Shown here piece after piece: positions 1 through 6,709 of a stretch of DNA of 43,390 nt. Both the position numbers and the translations under genes were made by a program. The stretch spans positions 1 to 43,390 of IMG/VR virus record IMGVR_UViG_3300046660_000171, one strand, 5' to 3'. The notes under the pieces were generated by a model. It was not told the DNA's origin. It searched no databases and saw only the letters and a program-made list of their open reading frames with translations. Numbering within the stretch: position 1 is the stretch's first letter; every line of letters starts with the position of its first letter. Origin of the DNA: a virus.

Positions 1-127
1 CCATTTTGTAGCAGCGGTCTTCGGCTTGCCCTTCGACGTAAAAGCAGGTCTGGCAGACAGCCCTCGTTGGCTCATTGAGCGGCCGCATATCGGCGGGGCG
101 GACCTTGATTAGAAGCTGGTCGTTTTT
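1..127. repeat. Terminal redundancy, left copy (contig join)
   Basis: The first 127 bases are identical to 43264-43390. The repeat lies inside one open reading frame, which becomes continuous when the ends are joined. A length of exactly 127 is a common largest k-mer in short-read assemblers, so this is most simply an assembly overlap of a circular or circularly permuted molecule and not a biological terminal repeat. Confidence 0.95.
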
Positions 128-448
128 CGTGAAAACATCCGATGCCTCCATCTCCTCGCCAGAGATATCCTTGCACCGATCCACCTGTACTATGAACTTG
201 GTTCCCTTCTCGCGGATAACGGTTCCGGCGAAGGTCAGATGCAGAACGGATGTGTCGTAGTCGTCGGATTCGAACGACTTCCAATCGAAAGCCACGCGTT
301 CCCCCGGTGCAAAGTAGGCGCGGCGCTCGGGGCATTTGAATTTGACGGTATAGACGCCAGTTCCCTTCAGTGCGTCCCGCAGCGCGAGATGGCGCGGGCA
401 GGTATATCTGTCGTTCACGCAGTTGAAGCATGTCGCGTAGTGGGTCAT
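1..448 (-). CDS. Small cysteine-containing phage protein, N-terminal 149 residues (crosses the contig join)
   Basis: The ATG at 448 overlaps the stop of the upstream gene (ATGA). The frame is open to base 1 and continues on the far end of the window (43263 down to the stop at 43205-43207), giving a 168-residue protein. Cysteines cluster near the N-terminus (CFNC, then TC) and again near residues 138-147 (CQTC, then C), which could bind zinc; I recognise no family. It is a middle gene of the leftward early operon, coupled to its neighbours by 4-base overlaps. It looks truncated only because of where the circle was opened. Confidence 0.85.
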   Translation of the reverse strand, partial: MTHYATCFNCVNDRYTCPRHLALRDALKGTGVYTVKFKCPERRAYFAPGERVAFDWKSFESDDYDTSVLHLTFAGTVIREKGTKFIVQVDRCKDISGEEMEASDVFTKNDQLLIKVRPADMRPLNEPTRAVCQTCFYVEGQAEDRCYKM

Positions 449-834
449 GGCTTCCCCTCAGTATGCTGGTTGATGATGGCGGTGGCGAACGGTTCAGCAT
501 CGTCGCCAAGTTCGGACCAGAGGCCGAAGAGCGTCAATGCTAGGACGTGAGGCGACCGTCCGAACCAATAGACCTCCTCCGACATGGAATGCTGCCTGCG
601 GTGCTCGTCGGCACAAAGCGGGAGGGCCCAGCGATCGGAGACCTTCGAAGACTTGCCTCGGCCGTAATGTCCAAATCTGGGCATGGCGAACGAAAGGTGT
701 GCCGCTTCGACGCCGTACCGACCGGTAACGCAGCACGGAAGCTCATGGATGAAGGACAGATATCCCTTGCTCTTCACCGGCTTGACCTTCGGTGTTGGGG
801 CGAAATTGGCTTGAGCGATGCGGAAACCTGCCAT
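445..834 (-). CDS. DUF968/HNH-like putative nuclease
   Basis: 129 residues. The start at 834 is chosen for its GGGAGGG ribosome site and 1-base overlap with the gene upstream. The core contains the LPCCV and GVEAAH motifs, then DRWALPLC and EHRRQH. Cys-Cys, Ala-His and the later Cys/His residues in this order match the phage DUF968/HNH-type endonuclease pattern, in which His and Cys bind metal. A role in phage recombination would fit the neighbouring YqaJ and Erf genes, but that is inference. Confidence 0.65.
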   Translation of the reverse strand: MAGFRIAQANFAPTPKVKPVKSKGYLSFIHELPCCVTGRYGVEAAHLSFAMPRFGHYGRGKSSKVSDRWALPLCADEHRRQHSMSEEVYWFGRSPHVLALTLFGLWSELGDDAEPFATAIINQHTEGKP

Positions 835-1007
835 CACACCCTCCCAAGCATATTGCGCAGGCGCTTCCACCAAGGCTTGCGTGACTTCTGCATGCCGAGT
901 TCCTGGCGAAGGCGATTGGTCGTCTCGTCCCTTTTGGCCAGGTATTGGATTGTGGTGGCGCGCGCGTGGGGATACTGGGAGACGTACTTGCGGATGGTCT
1001 CGCTCAT
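834..1007 (-). CDS. Small basic protein, 57 aa, unknown
   Basis: The ATG at 1007 has AGGAGCACGCAGC upstream, overlaps the previous gene's stop (ATGA), and its own TGA shares one base with the next ATG. The protein is Arg/Lys-rich, with KPWWKRLRNML near the C-terminus, which could form an amphipathic helix. I do not recognise it. Support comes from tight coupling on both sides and filling an otherwise empty gap in the leftward operon. Confidence 0.7.
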   Translation of the reverse strand: MSETIRKYVSQYPHARATTIQYLAKRDETTNRLRQELGMQKSRKPWWKRLRNMLGRV

Positions 1008-1423
1008 GCTGCGTGCTCCTTCTTCTCGCTGACGAATCCGAAATCCTTCGCAAGCAGCTCCTCAACAGCAAGGAAGAACGCGATCATCTCCGGCTCGTCG
1101 CACTCTCGGGTATTGATTGCGCGCGGCACGCCAACTAAGAATCCATTCGAAAGCCGTATGGTGTCGACGAAGTTGACGGCGGGGCGGACATAAGCGTCGA
1201 GAGCTTCCTTGCTGGCGGCGCATCCCGTGGCGTCAATGCAGTCTTGCAGGGTGGCCCAATATGCGCGCAGACGGCTTGCGTTCCTCCACTGCTTCACGTC
1301 TACACGGACGCGCTGGCCTTGGGCTACGCCGTCGAGCGCCTGCAGGTCGTACTGCATCTCTGGGATCAGCGCGTTTCCCTTGCGGATGAAAGCGTAGACG
1401 GGCTTCTCTGCTCGCTTTGTCAT
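1004..1423 (-). CDS. Phage protein, 139 aa, unknown function
   Basis: The ATG is at 1423, two bases after the YqaJ stop, and the stop overlaps the next ATG. The N-terminal half is predicted beta/alpha (VYAFIRKG, QRVRVDVKQWRN) and is followed by a helical domain (RAYWATLQDCIDATGC). The position directly after the exonuclease resembles that of NinB-like or other recombination accessory genes, but I see no diagnostic motif and do not assign a function. Confidence 0.75.
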   Translation of the reverse strand: MTKRAEKPVYAFIRKGNALIPEMQYDLQALDGVAQGQRVRVDVKQWRNASRLRAYWATLQDCIDATGCAASKEALDAYVRPAVNFVDTIRLSNGFLVGVPRAINTRECDEPEMIAFFLAVEELLAKDFGFVSEKKEHAA

Positions 1424-1425
1424 GG

Positions 1426-2088
1426 TCAGCCCGCCATCAACAGAGCGCCGGCCTCGTCGATCGACTGAGGATCGTAAATGCGCTGCAGTTCGGTGATCTT
1501 GGCGCGAACCTCATTCAGGAAGGTGATAACTTCCTTCTCAAGCTCGTCGATGATTTCCGGCACGCGATGGACGCGGACGCAGAAGAACCGCATGGCTTCA
1601 GGCATCCGAGGATCATATGAAACGAAATCGCACCAAAGACGCCCGGTGCAGGCCAACTGCCATTGGATCTGCGTCACATATTTCGCCTGTACAGATTTTC
1701 CGGTCAGCGTTTCGATGTGCGTCGCTGTAATGGGGCACTTTATCTCGACTAGACCGTCAGAACCGACGAGTCCGTCAGGTGAAGCGCCAGTGTCAGCGAT
1801 GATCGGGTGCGGAACGAAGCCAACAAGCTCGACGTTGGCCGCACGATTGTATTCGTAGGCGGCGCGGGCTTCCGGCTCCATATCCGTGCCCCACTGCATG
1901 GCGGCATTGCTGAAGCTTTCCTGCGTCGTTCCAGTCAGCCGCTCGACGATGAGCTGCGCCGCATAGTTGGCGCGGGATGTGGAATACCCGCTCTTGGTCT
2001 TGGCAACGATGTCAGCGACACGCGAAGCTGTCACTTTTCCGAGCCTGATTTGATGCCACTCGGTAGAGCCCTGAACGATATTATCCAT
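1426..2088 (-). CDS. YqaJ-type (lambda exonuclease fold) viral recombinase
   Basis: 220 residues. The start at 2088 has GGGAGGTG upstream and overlaps the erf stop by 8 bases. N-terminal QGSTEWHQIRLGKVTAS is the YqaJ hallmark. The nuclease core follows as MQWGTDMEPEARAAY, then ASPDGLVG, GLVEIKCP (the Glu-x-Lys of the PD-(D/E)XK site) and a YVTQIQWQLACTG helix. It should resect one strand of linear duplex DNA 5'-3' and so supply ssDNA to the adjacent Erf annealase. Length is normal for the family. Confidence 0.93.
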   Translation of the reverse strand: MDNIVQGSTEWHQIRLGKVTASRVADIVAKTKSGYSTSRANYAAQLIVERLTGTTQESFSNAAMQWGTDMEPEARAAYEYNRAANVELVGFVPHPIIADTGASPDGLVGSDGLVEIKCPITATHIETLTGKSVQAKYVTQIQWQLACTGRLWCDFVSYDPRMPEAMRFFCVRVHRVPEIIDELEKEVITFLNEVRAKITELQRIYDPQSIDEAGALLMAG

Positions 2089-2875
2089 TGTTAGCACCTC
2101 CCTTGGCCTGTTCAGCAAGGAACGCGATCCGACGGCGCAGCGAGGCAACCACCTCATTGAATTTCGACGACGGGATGTCAGGGATCGCCTCCACCTTCCA
2201 GTGGCTGCAGAATTTATCGATATCCAGTTCGGCTTTGTCGACGAGTTCGCGGATGATCGATGATTGCGCTTCGGTGATCGCGGCACTCGGGGCTTTCTCG
2301 TCCGCCTTTGCTCCATCATCGTCATGGCTCACAGACAGGCCAAGGGCGAGCTTGAGCGTATACCGCTGGAGATAGGTCGCAGCAGAGGCAATCGCCTGCA
2401 GGCTGTTCTTACCGCCCGACGTGTCGGCGCTGGCCGATAGGGGTGTCCGCGTGGAATAGCCGTCGTCATGCTCAAGAATGCATGTGATCGTCAGCGGCCG
2501 ATCGATCCCGTTGTCGCTTTCGAAGCGATAGTGCAGGCCGTGCTTTGTGAGGATAGGCGAAACCTGTTCCTCGATCCCGGCCAAATCTTCGTGGCGATAG
2601 TTGACGCGAGACTTCCCGGTCGGGGTGTAATCGACCTCTCGCGTTTTCATGATGGGCTTGATCTCTGCCTTCGCCGCAGCTACGGCTTTGGTGAAGGCGA
2701 TCTTGGCGTAGCGGGCCTCTTCGCGGTCCCGAAGATCCATCATCTGCTTCAGGATATCGGCAGAGACGCCCATTTCCAAAGCACGGCCAACCATTTCCAT
2801 CGGCGTCAGCGCATGAGACGACGGGCGCTCCGCAAGTTCTGTCTTCGCAGGGCTGATATCAATTTCGGTTTGCAT
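2081..2875 (-). CDS. erf: ERF-family single-strand annealing protein
   Basis: 264 residues. The ATG at 2875 has AGGAG seven bases upstream; longer in-frame openings lack a ribosome site. The central domain (about residues 50-170) carries ERF features: FTKAVAAAKAEIKPIMKTRE, YRHEDLAGIEEQVSPILTKHGL, a beta hairpin with ITCILEHDDG, and the SAATYLQRYTLKLALGL helix. The C-terminal part is helical and charged. ERF proteins anneal complementary ssDNA during phage recombination and circularisation. It is translationally coupled to the YqaJ exonuclease, forming a Red-like pair. Confidence 0.93.
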   Translation of the reverse strand: MQTEIDISPAKTELAERPSSHALTPMEMVGRALEMGVSADILKQMMDLRDREEARYAKIAFTKAVAAAKAEIKPIMKTREVDYTPTGKSRVNYRHEDLAGIEEQVSPILTKHGLHYRFESDNGIDRPLTITCILEHDDGYSTRTPLSASADTSGGKNSLQAIASAATYLQRYTLKLALGLSVSHDDDGAKADEKAPSAAITEAQSSIIRELVDKAELDIDKFCSHWKVEAIPDIPSSKFNEVVASLRRRIAFLAEQAKGGANNG

Positions 2876-3098
2876 GGTATTGCTCCTGTTGATCGAGGGC
2901 GGCTTTCCTGAAATGCTCATCAGCCCGTGAAAGGGCCACAAACCCGAACCACGTGAACACGACGCCAAGTGTGAGGGCCGTGAGCATGATCGTCTTCACC
3001 GAGGCTTGGTGGGTAGGGGCGACGGTGGCGGGCTTCTCAGCGCATTCACCGGGTTTGCAGGCACATCCGCCAAAGGCTTTGATGATGCAGTCGGTCAT
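2859..3098 (-). CDS. Small single-pass membrane protein, 79 aa
   Basis: The ATG at 3098 overlaps the upstream stop, and the 3' end overlaps the erf start by 17 bases. A short Cys-rich N-terminus (CIIKAFGGCACKPGECAEK) precedes one hydrophobic segment (MLTALTLGVVFTWFGFVAL, about residues 38-56) and a charged tail. One membrane helix is visible. I do not recognise the family. Confidence 0.75.
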   Translation of the reverse strand: MTDCIIKAFGGCACKPGECAEKPATVAPTHQASVKTIMLTALTLGVVFTWFGFVALSRADEHFRKAALDQQEQYHANRN

Positions 3099-3409
3099 GA
3101 GCGTGGCTCCAGTGCTGCGTCTGCGGCCAATCTCGCGCGCTGCAGGTCAGCAAACATCCCTTTCAGGACATCGCTCTTCACGGCAGAACCTCCATCTCCA
3201 AGGAGAAATTCGGCAAGTTCTGCGTGGGCGTTCCTGCTTGCGATCAGCGCTTCCCGCAGCCGGTCACGTTCTGCTGTGATGGCGCTGACAGTATCGGCGC
3301 GGACGTATTCAACACCATCGGTCCAGACGTTATGCTGGCACCATTGGCGGCCGTAATCCTCGTCAGCTCCGGGGGCCGGTTCAAGGAAGATGCGTTCGTG
3401 TTCGCTCAT
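3095..3409 (-). CDS. Phage protein, 104 aa, unknown function
   Basis: Coupled by 4-base overlaps on both sides. The N-terminus is acidic and the middle reads VEYVRADTVSAITAERDRLREAL, a sequence style common in small phage early proteins; an alpha-helical, probably coiled-coil C-terminal half follows. No catalytic motif is visible. Confidence 0.75.
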   Translation of the reverse strand: MSEHERIFLEPAPGADEDYGRQWCQHNVWTDGVEYVRADTVSAITAERDRLREALIASRNAHAELAEFLLGDGGSAVKSDVLKGMFADLQRARLAADAALEPRS

Positions 3410-3663
3410 TTCGTCGCCTCTTCTGCCTTAACGCTACGCCCAAGAGGAGGAAGACCAGCCTCGGCACGGTAGAAGTTACGGTTGCGTATCTTGCGCCTAG
3501 TCTTCTCGCGGGCGTCGTAGACCATCTTCTCGGTGATCAGATCGATCTGCTCGTCTGTGAGGAAATCCGGGCCTTCTTTGGCCAGGATCGCAGTGACGGC
3601 GTTTTCGAGCGCGTACCGTCCGAAGGTCTCGATCCACTTGAGCTTGCGTTCTCTGGAGGTCAT
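3406..3663 (-). CDS. Small charged protein, 85 aa, unknown
   Basis: The ATG at 3663 overlaps the upstream stop. It is mostly helical, with a basic C-terminal segment (REKTRRKIRNRNFYRAEAGL) that could contact nucleic acid, though no known domain is seen. It belongs to the tightly packed leftward operon. Confidence 0.72.
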   Translation of the reverse strand: MTSRERKLKWIETFGRYALENAVTAILAKEGPDFLTDEQIDLITEKMVYDAREKTRRKIRNRNFYRAEAGLPPLGRSVKAEEATK

Positions 3664-3968
3664 CGCATTGATGCTCCCTGAACAATCAGCTTGAGCAAAC
3701 CGGCGCGCGGCTTGAAAACGTCCCTTGCAGCAGTGTTGTTCTCAGCGAAGAAGCACAGCGCGATATCATTGCGGATCCCCTCGACGATCGGCGTCAGAGG
3801 CTCGCTATTCCCGCCCGCCTGCCAGACGAGATGCTGTAGTTCAGTCATGAAGGCTTCCGCAAACTCCTGCAGAACCTCGATGTTGTCGCTCTGCTTCCCG
3901 TGGGTTACGGAGAACTGCGCGGCGGCCTTCTGCGCGGAGAGGATGATGGCTTCGAAGGAGTTTGACAT
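3660..3968 (-). CDS. Small helical protein, 102 aa, unknown
   Basis: I use the ATG at 3968, which shares a base with the upstream TGA; a GTG one codon earlier is possible. The sequence is mostly helical (IILSAQKAAAQF, LQEFAEAFMTELQHLVWQAG). I do not recognise the family. Both ends are coupled to neighbours. Confidence 0.72.
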   Translation of the reverse strand: MSNSFEAIILSAQKAAAQFSVTHGKQSDNIEVLQEFAEAFMTELQHLVWQAGGNSEPLTPIVEGIRNDIALCFFAENNTAARDVFKPRAGLLKLIVQGASMR

Positions 3969-4312
3969 CACTTGCCCTCCGCTTTGGCGATGGCAGCGCG
4001 GGCATAGTGCTCGGCCTGCTGTTGAACGGTAGCGCCCATGCAGCCGCAGTCCCGCCCGTCACAGCACAGGCGACGGTCTGGCTCAGAATATGAATGGAGT
4101 AGATCAGCGAGCGCTACCAGCAGATCAGGAGCGGCGGCGATCAGTCGGGCATTCGCTTCTGGCTCGGGCGGTAGAATGTCGCCATTCTGGACGCAAACTG
4201 CGACGGCCAAACCATCATGGCGAAGAACGTTCACGTCTTCGAAGAAGCTTTCTTCCGGAGATTTAGGATCAACGTGCCAAGGCCCCGGCGTATGCTTCAC
4301 TGTCTCTGCCAT
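3968..4312 (-). CDS. Phage protein with the NARLIAAAPDLL motif, 114 aa
   Basis: The start at 4312 has GAGG upstream; a TTG five codons earlier is an alternative. HTPGPWHV at the N-terminus and EANARLIAAAPDLLVALADLL in the middle are the signature of a widespread small phage/prophage family with no assigned function. Two Cys pairs (LCC, CGC) lie in the C-terminal third. It is part of the leftward early operon. Confidence 0.8.
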   Translation of the reverse strand: MAETVKHTPGPWHVDPKSPEESFFEDVNVLRHDGLAVAVCVQNGDILPPEPEANARLIAAAPDLLVALADLLHSYSEPDRRLCCDGRDCGCMGATVQQQAEHYARAAIAKAEGK

Positions 4313-4387
4313 CGTCGTCGTCCTCAATGGGTGGGTGTCTCTGCTGTGATCTGCTTTCGAAATGGACCCGAAGGACCATGCCGAAGG

Positions 4388-4558
4388 TCAGGCGTCCCGT
4401 AGGCGCTCGATGGCGTCGGTGATGATCTTGCGAAGCTCGTCGCGCTCCTCGACCAGTTCGAGGTAATCGTCGGCCATGACCCAATCGCCGTTCTGGCGCT
4501 CGACCATTTCGGTCTCTTCGTCTTCGTTGCCGATCTTGAGGTCGTATCGTCTGGTCAT
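4388..4558 (-). CDS. Small acidic protein, 56 aa
   Basis: The ATG at 4558 has GGAAGAGA upstream, and the frame runs to a TGA at 4388-4390. The acidic sequence contains GDWVMADDYLELVEERDELRK followed by a helix, a pattern I know from small phage early proteins of unknown function. It fills the gap between the PP-loop gene and the next gene on the same strand. Confidence 0.65.
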   Translation of the reverse strand: MTRRYDLKIGNEDEETEMVERQNGDWVMADDYLELVEERDELRKIITDAIERLRDA

Positions 4559-4618
4559 CTTCTCTTCCTCAGTTGGTGGTGATCTGCTCCCGCATGGTTA
4601 GCGGGATGCCGAAGGGGA

Positions 4619-5386
4619 TCAGGCTGCGTTCGGCTCTTCACAGAAGACGCCGCACTCAAAATTGATGGATGCCAGCGGCCGGCCCTTGGCGTCGGCTGGG
4701 AGCTCGTCTAGGAAAATGCGCTTGCCCTTATGGCGAACGAGGCGGACGCCGAGACGACGTGACTGCTCCGCCCGTTCCTCGAAAACGGCTGGCCTGGTGT
4801 TGCGAACGAGGTTCCAATAGGTCGGGCTAGTAGCCTTCACGCAGCCGATACAGTTGGCGTTCGGGTAGCCCTCGAAATAGACGCGAGGCAGATTAAGGTC
4901 ATAGAAGCGGAGCAGTGCAGCACAGTCGTTCTTGGTCATGCCAGCGTCGATAAGGACAGGAAGAACGTTAGAGCGCTCCGTTAGGACGAAGCGGTCGTGG
5001 CGGCTCTTCTCGTCGGCAGTGAACCCGAGAACATGCCAGTCCACTTTGTTCTTGCGCTCGTAATCCTGACGGGCTTCCTTCTTCCCGTGAACAGTGCAGG
5101 GCGCGCCATGGGGGAAAACCATGGCGTGGCGCCGGTCCCAAATGTCTACCGCCGAGTTCAATGGGTATTCGGGGTTCCCGTGCAGCACGATGGGGCGGCC
5201 AAGCCATGCCGAAACATCACGTTGAAACCGGAGATTATCCTCGTCTTCCTCGATGATAGGGTTGTTGACCAGCCGAACATCGCAGACGGATCCATACTTG
5301 CGTACGGTCTCGTACGCAGCGGCAGCGCTGGCGGCCCCGTTGGAGAACCAGACGACTATTGTGTCTCCAGCTTTTACTTCGGTCAT
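4619..5386 (-). CDS. PP-loop (PAPS reductase-like) ATP-pyrophosphatase family protein
   Basis: 255 residues and the first gene of the leftward operon. After a first beta strand (TIVVWF) the loop at residues 15-20 is SNGAAS, where canonical SGGxDS would stand. Later features fit the phage PAPS-reductase-like family: KVDWHVLGFTADE, CIGCVKA (Cys179 and Cys182) and a terminal GVFCEEP. Family members use or resemble ATP-pyrophosphatases of sulfur and nucleotide metabolism; phage versions have mostly unproven roles, some possibly in DNA modification. Loss of the second Gly and the Asp may alter or abolish ATP chemistry. The start is at 5386, behind GAGGGACGAAG. Confidence 0.8.
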   Translation of the reverse strand: MTEVKAGDTIVVWFSNGAASAAAAYETVRKYGSVCDVRLVNNPIIEEDEDNLRFQRDVSAWLGRPIVLHGNPEYPLNSAVDIWDRRHAMVFPHGAPCTVHGKKEARQDYERKNKVDWHVLGFTADEKSRHDRFVLTERSNVLPVLIDAGMTKNDCAALLRFYDLNLPRVYFEGYPNANCIGCVKATSPTYWNLVRNTRPAVFEERAEQSRRLGVRLVRHKGKRIFLDELPADAKGRPLASINFECGVFCEEPNAA

Positions 5387-5454
5387 CTTCGTCCCTCAGT
5401 TCCCTCGAGCATCGGCCGGGGAGGCGGAGTGCTCGTTTGCTTGTGAGGAGTAAT

Positions 5455-5471
5455 GTTGCATATCTTGCAAC
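5455..5471. promoter_or_regulatory. Operator OL1 (perfect copy)
   Basis: GTTGCA-TATCT-TGCAAC is a 17-bp inverted repeat (6-bp arms, 5-bp centre), identical to the reverse complement of the site at 6685-6701 in front of the Cro-like gene. It lies about 70 bp upstream of the first leftward gene, where PL should be. A half-site, TAGCAACC, follows at about 5475. Likely target of the repressor and Cro-like proteins. Confidence 0.85.
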
Positions 5472-5498
5472 TGATAGCAACCCTTCCAAATGAGAAAA

Positions 5499-5515
5499 GT
5501 TGAATATCTTGCAAC
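5499..5515. promoter_or_regulatory. Operator OL2 (one mismatch)
   Basis: GTTGAATATCTTGCAAC differs from OL1 by one base in the left arm. It is 44 bp from OL1 in the same orientation, allowing cooperative binding of two dimers as in lambda. A possible leftward promoter (TTGGAA with an AGATAT-like -10 overlapping OL1) lies between and over the sites. Confidence 0.75.
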
Positions 5516-5558
5516 TAGCCTGTTGCACGAAAGTGAATCATAGGCGTATAAACGCAAA

Positions 5559-5581
5559 CACCCGCCGTATCAGGGCGGGTG
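5559..5581. terminator. Hairpin terminator candidate
   Basis: Perfect 8-bp stem CACCCGCC/GGCGGGTG with loop GTATCAG. Read leftward, the stem is followed by a T-rich run (TTTGCGTTT), so it could end a leftward transcript such as that from the repressor before it reaches PL. Read rightward the tail is only CTTAT. Confidence 0.55.
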
Positions 5582-5814
5582 CTTATGAGGTCTGGTTAAG
5601 TGAAGTCGGCGGCGGGCCTCGCCACAGTGAGTGTGGTAAATGTATACCGTTGGGTGCGCAGAATTACAACCCCCACTCCGAACGACCGAAGGGGGTGCGC
5701 CGTGGCTATACCAGGAGCGACGAAAAAGTGCGGTCAAGGTCTGTCGCTGGTGTCGAACAGATCGGAAGGGGTGACGGGCGGCTCCGGCGGTCAAGATCAC
5801 TACCAGCATAGGGG

Positions 5815-5841
5815 CTAACCTCGCTTTATCGCGGGGCTTAG
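5815..5841. terminator. Second hairpin, terminator-like
   Basis: CTAACCTCGC (5815-5824) pairs with GCGGGGCTTAG (5831-5841) through a 6-bp CCTCGC/GCGGGG helix (one wobble) and a CTAA/TTAG helix separated by a bulged C, around a TTTATC loop. There is no strong T run. It may be a terminator or part of a small RNA. Confidence 0.4.
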
Positions 5842-6077
5842 TCCTCCTATGTTCGGAGTTCAGGGCTCACCATCGGTCATGAACCTACAGATAAGATAGA
5901 TACAATCTTACGATATCTCTCTAACACGTCTCGATTTGGAACATGACGCGCTGCGGGAAGCTTTAGACCGGATAAACCAACTCGATCAACAAACCCGTCA
6001 ATCGCATAATAGTGTATCGAAATACTCGCACAGCGCGATAATGTCGGTTGGTCGCTCATGACGGGGGATCAATAAAA

Positions 6078-6296
6078 ATGCTACGACGTGACTTTTTGGC
6101 GGGTGTTTCTACCGCTTCTCTTATGAAAACCCCAAAAGCTGGGACTCCATCCATCGCCGAGGCCATCAATACGCTTGAAAAGGCAGTCCGGCGCGAAATC
6201 GCCGACATCGAAGAAATCAGGATCGCATTTGAGCCGGATGACAGGAAGCGGATCGCTCTCATGTTCTCTGTCGTGCGCCGCCCGCCGATCGCTTAG
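6078..6296 (+). CDS. Small protein with a twin-arginine-like N-terminus, 72 aa
   Basis: The ATG at 6078 has GGGGGATC about 8 bases upstream and is preferred over an earlier in-frame ATG without a ribosome site. The N-terminus MLRRDFLAGVSTASLM resembles the Tat consensus (RRxFL), although the hydrophobic stretch is short. The rest is helical and charged (IAEAINTLEKAVRREIADIEEI). It converges on the repressor gene and overlaps its end by 4 bases. Function unknown; Tat export is uncertain. Confidence 0.55.
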   Translation: MLRRDFLAGVSTASLMKTPKAGTPSIAEAINTLEKAVRREIADIEEIRIAFEPDDRKRIALMFSVVRRPPIA

Positions 6297-6616
6297 CCTG
6301 TCCGGAAGAACATCTCCAGCAGCTCGACCGCCTTGCGCTTATCCTCGTCGGATTTATCCTTGAAGAACTTTGCCAGCCAGTCATCGTCTGGGTGGCGATA
6401 GAGTCCGCCCTCGTCAGCGTTGAACAGCGCTTCGAGGCGCGGCCGCCATTCCTTTCCGGGGTTCGTCCCGCTGAACCATCTCGACACCAGGCTCTTGTCG
6501 GCGCCGATCTCGCGGACGATATCCGCTTGCGTCAACTGGCGCTTTTCCGCCCACTCTACAATGTAGTGGATGCGTTTTGACTCTTTGCTACCGTGGATCG
6601 TGGTGACGTTGCTCAT
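6293..6616 (-). CDS. HTH (XRE/Cro-CI type) repressor
   Basis: 107 residues from the ATG at 6616. An HTH spans about residues 22-50: VEWAEKRQLTQADIVREIGADKSLVSRWFSGTNP, with Gln-Ala-Asp-Ile in helix 2 and Lys-Ser-Leu-Val-Ser-Arg-Trp as recognition helix. The C-terminus is short and helical (DKSDEDKRKAVELLEMFF), with no LexA/CI-type self-cleaving peptidase domain, so induction is probably not by RecA-driven autocleavage. It is divergent from the Cro-like gene and is the likely lysogeny repressor. Confidence 0.8.
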   Translation of the reverse strand: MSNVTTIHGSKESKRIHYIVEWAEKRQLTQADIVREIGADKSLVSRWFSGTNPGKEWRPRLEALFNADEGGLYRHPDDDWLAKFFKDKSDEDKRKAVELLEMFFRTG

Positions 6617-6629
6617 GTAGCAACTATAG
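6617..6629 (-). promoter_or_regulatory. Putative repressor promoter (PRM-like), leaderless
   Basis: On the minus strand CCTATAGTTGCTAC directly precedes the ATG at 6616. TATAGT would be the -10, placing transcription start at or within a base or two of the ATG. No Shine-Dalgarno sequence is present. The -35 region is weak, as expected for a maintenance promoter. TAGCAACTATAGG overlaps an operator-like half-site. Confidence 0.5.
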
Positions 6630-6675
6630 GAAATGTGGCGCTTTTCGGCGTTAGCGAAAAATGCAAGGTATGCTC

Positions 6676-6704
6676 TTGACCATGGTTGCAAGATATGCAA
6701 CTAT
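6676..6704 (+). promoter_or_regulatory. Putative PR promoter of the Cro-like gene
   Basis: TTGACC (6676-6681), a 17-base spacer and AACTAT (6699-6704) form a -35/-10 pair whose spacer and -10 are covered by the operator at 6685-6701. The predicted start is near 6711, essentially at the ATG at 6710, so the transcript would be leaderless. The -10 is imperfect. Confidence 0.55.
6685..6701. promoter_or_regulatory. Operator OR (perfect copy)
   Basis: GTTGCA-AGATA-TGCAAC is the exact reverse complement of the site at 5455-5471. It sits inside the presumptive PR promoter, so binding should block RNA polymerase. It lies about 69 bp from the divergent repressor start. Confidence 0.85.
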
Positions 6705-6709
6705 CGGAC

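Larger units (their letters stand above)
5516..6077. other. Gene-poor segment between PL and the small gene at 6078
   Basis: I find no convincing gene here. The stretch holds two hairpins (5559-5581 and 5815-5841). From about 5870 to 6060 it is richer in A and T than its surroundings. Open frames on both strands look random in composition or lack a ribosome site. A small RNA or the end of the repressor transcript would fit, but neither is shown. Confidence 0.5.

Noticed and set aside
72-509. Minus-strand open frame of 145 codons
   Set aside because: It runs antiparallel in frame to the real protein across the join, starts without a ribosome site and has random composition.
5570-5809. Minus-strand 79-codon frame
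   Set aside because: A GAGG precedes it, but the residues look random and the end runs into the hairpin at 5559-5581.
5877-6059. Minus-strand 60-codon frame
   Set aside because: The second half looks somewhat protein-like, but there is no ribosome site and no recognised family.
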